Below are positions 52,881 through 53,208 of a stretch of 53,208 bases of DNA, piece by piece. The stretch is from the NCBI GenBank assembly GCA_018609755.1, contig JAHENZ010000026.1:1-53208 (forward strand), read 5' to 3'. Numbering within the stretch: position 1 is the first letter of the stretch; each line of letters begins with the position of its first letter. Made by a program: the position numbers and the translations under genes. The notes under the pieces were generated by a model. It saw nothing but the letters and a program-made list of their open reading frames with translations, searched no databases and was not told the DNA's origin. This DNA is from Salinivenus sp. (GTDB taxonomy: Bacteria; Bacteroidota; Rhodothermia; Rhodothermales; Salinibacteraceae).

Positions 52881-53003
52881 CGATTGTGCCACTTGACTTT
52901 ATCCGTCATTCAGAGAAAGAAGGCATAGCCCCCGATCAGATCATTGAATTGCCATCGCAGCCAATATGCTCGATCGCTTCAGTCACTTCAGGACGGAAAG
53001 TAA

Positions 53004-53162
53004 GAACCTGTTTCAATTTACGAACGTCTCCACATCCGTATTCGATGTTGTCGATAGGGATGCCAAGTGGACGCTTGTGCGTTTACTTACTACAGTTGGA
53101 ATGACCGTTTTGCGGTCGTTATGCGCAGCCATATTCGCTGCGTTTGAAATTGAAACAGCTTC
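53004..53162. mobile_element. MITE-like element B, copy 2, opposite orientation
   Basis: 159 bp, the reverse complement of the element at 37346-37504 with nearly identical sequence (blocks such as CCACATCCGTATTCGATGTT and AATGACCGTTTTGCGGTCGT match). The ends are GAACCTGTTTCAATTT and AAATTGAAACAGCTTC, and TAA flanks it at 53001-53003 and 53163-53165. The 120 bp between bioB and this element and the 43 bp after it hold no recognised gene. Confidence 0.9.
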
Positions 53163-53208
53163 TAAGGAAGCGGGAAAACTTTGTAGGAGATCTTTAAAGT
53201 GATCTTCC

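Noticed and set aside
52859-53104. 81-codon frame after bioB
   Set aside because: It overlaps the bioB end and runs into MITE B, whose sequence supplies the last third.
1-53208. tRNA, rRNA, tmRNA or complete insertion sequence
   Set aside because: None was recognised by eye on either strand; small RNAs without strong sequence signals could have been missed.

Overview
The window looks like chromosome from a halophilic member of the Bacteroidota, most likely Rhodothermia close to Salinibacter. Three things suggest this. The predicted proteins are strongly acidic (for example leucyl-tRNA synthetase, the AccB homologue and the phenylalanine hydroxylase N-terminus). Several families are typical of Bacteroidota (a DUF3078 protein, a DUF5103/type IX secretion plug-like lipoprotein, BshB1 of bacillithiol synthesis). 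The base composition is GC-rich. This placement is inference from protein character; no rRNA is present.

Layout. 0-5 kb: the end of a DUF3078 outer-membrane protein, a membrane-anchored HExxH metallopeptidase with repeats, a DUF5103 lipoprotein and a reverse-strand cold-shock gene with a long leader. 5.5-6.5 kb: a saccharopine-dehydrogenase-like oxidoreductase. 6.7-19.9 kb: a complete L-rhamnoside utilisation operon with two alpha-L-rhamnosidases (GH106, GH78), an NCS1-like permease, a tiny membrane protein, L-rhamnose isomerase, rhamnulokinase and a fused rhamnulose-1-phosphate aldolase/lactaldehyde dehydrogenase. A LacI-type palindrome lies just before the first gene. 20-24.5 kb: CoA-binding protein, leuS, a small unknown gene and bshB1. 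24.5-27.3 kb: a stand-alone FtsZ paralogue in a gene-poor stretch, and a small membrane protein. 27.3-32.4 kb: efp-accB-accC-gcvH-guaA. 32.7-40.1 kb: a TPR/periplasmic-binding fusion, bamD, nadD, a thioredoxin-like protein, phhA, acylphosphatase and prmC. 40.2-48.1 kb, reverse strand: mltD-like transglycosylase, CDF transporter, CDGSH protein, an ABC ATPase with small membrane partners and an S41 peptidase. 48.5-52.9 kb: recQ, an envelope protein and bioB.

Two kinds of non-coding structure stand out. (1) At least eight gaps, all close before a start codon or between neighbouring genes, carry short tandem words with a period of 7 bp (8 bp at one locus). Most are arranged as two inverted arms that fold into a hairpin. 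The word differs from locus to locus while the period and architecture are kept, and one array lies in frame inside the rhamnulokinase gene. (2) Three families of MITE-like elements (about 160-166 bp, terminal inverted repeats, no ORF) are present: two copies with CTAG flanks, two with TAA flanks, and one further TAA-flanked element. Three of the five insertions use a target sequence that is also the stop codon of the upstream gene.

No tRNA, rRNA, CRISPR array, prophage or complete insertion sequence was found by eye. Function calls rest on motifs and family resemblance seen by reading the sequence; no database search was run.
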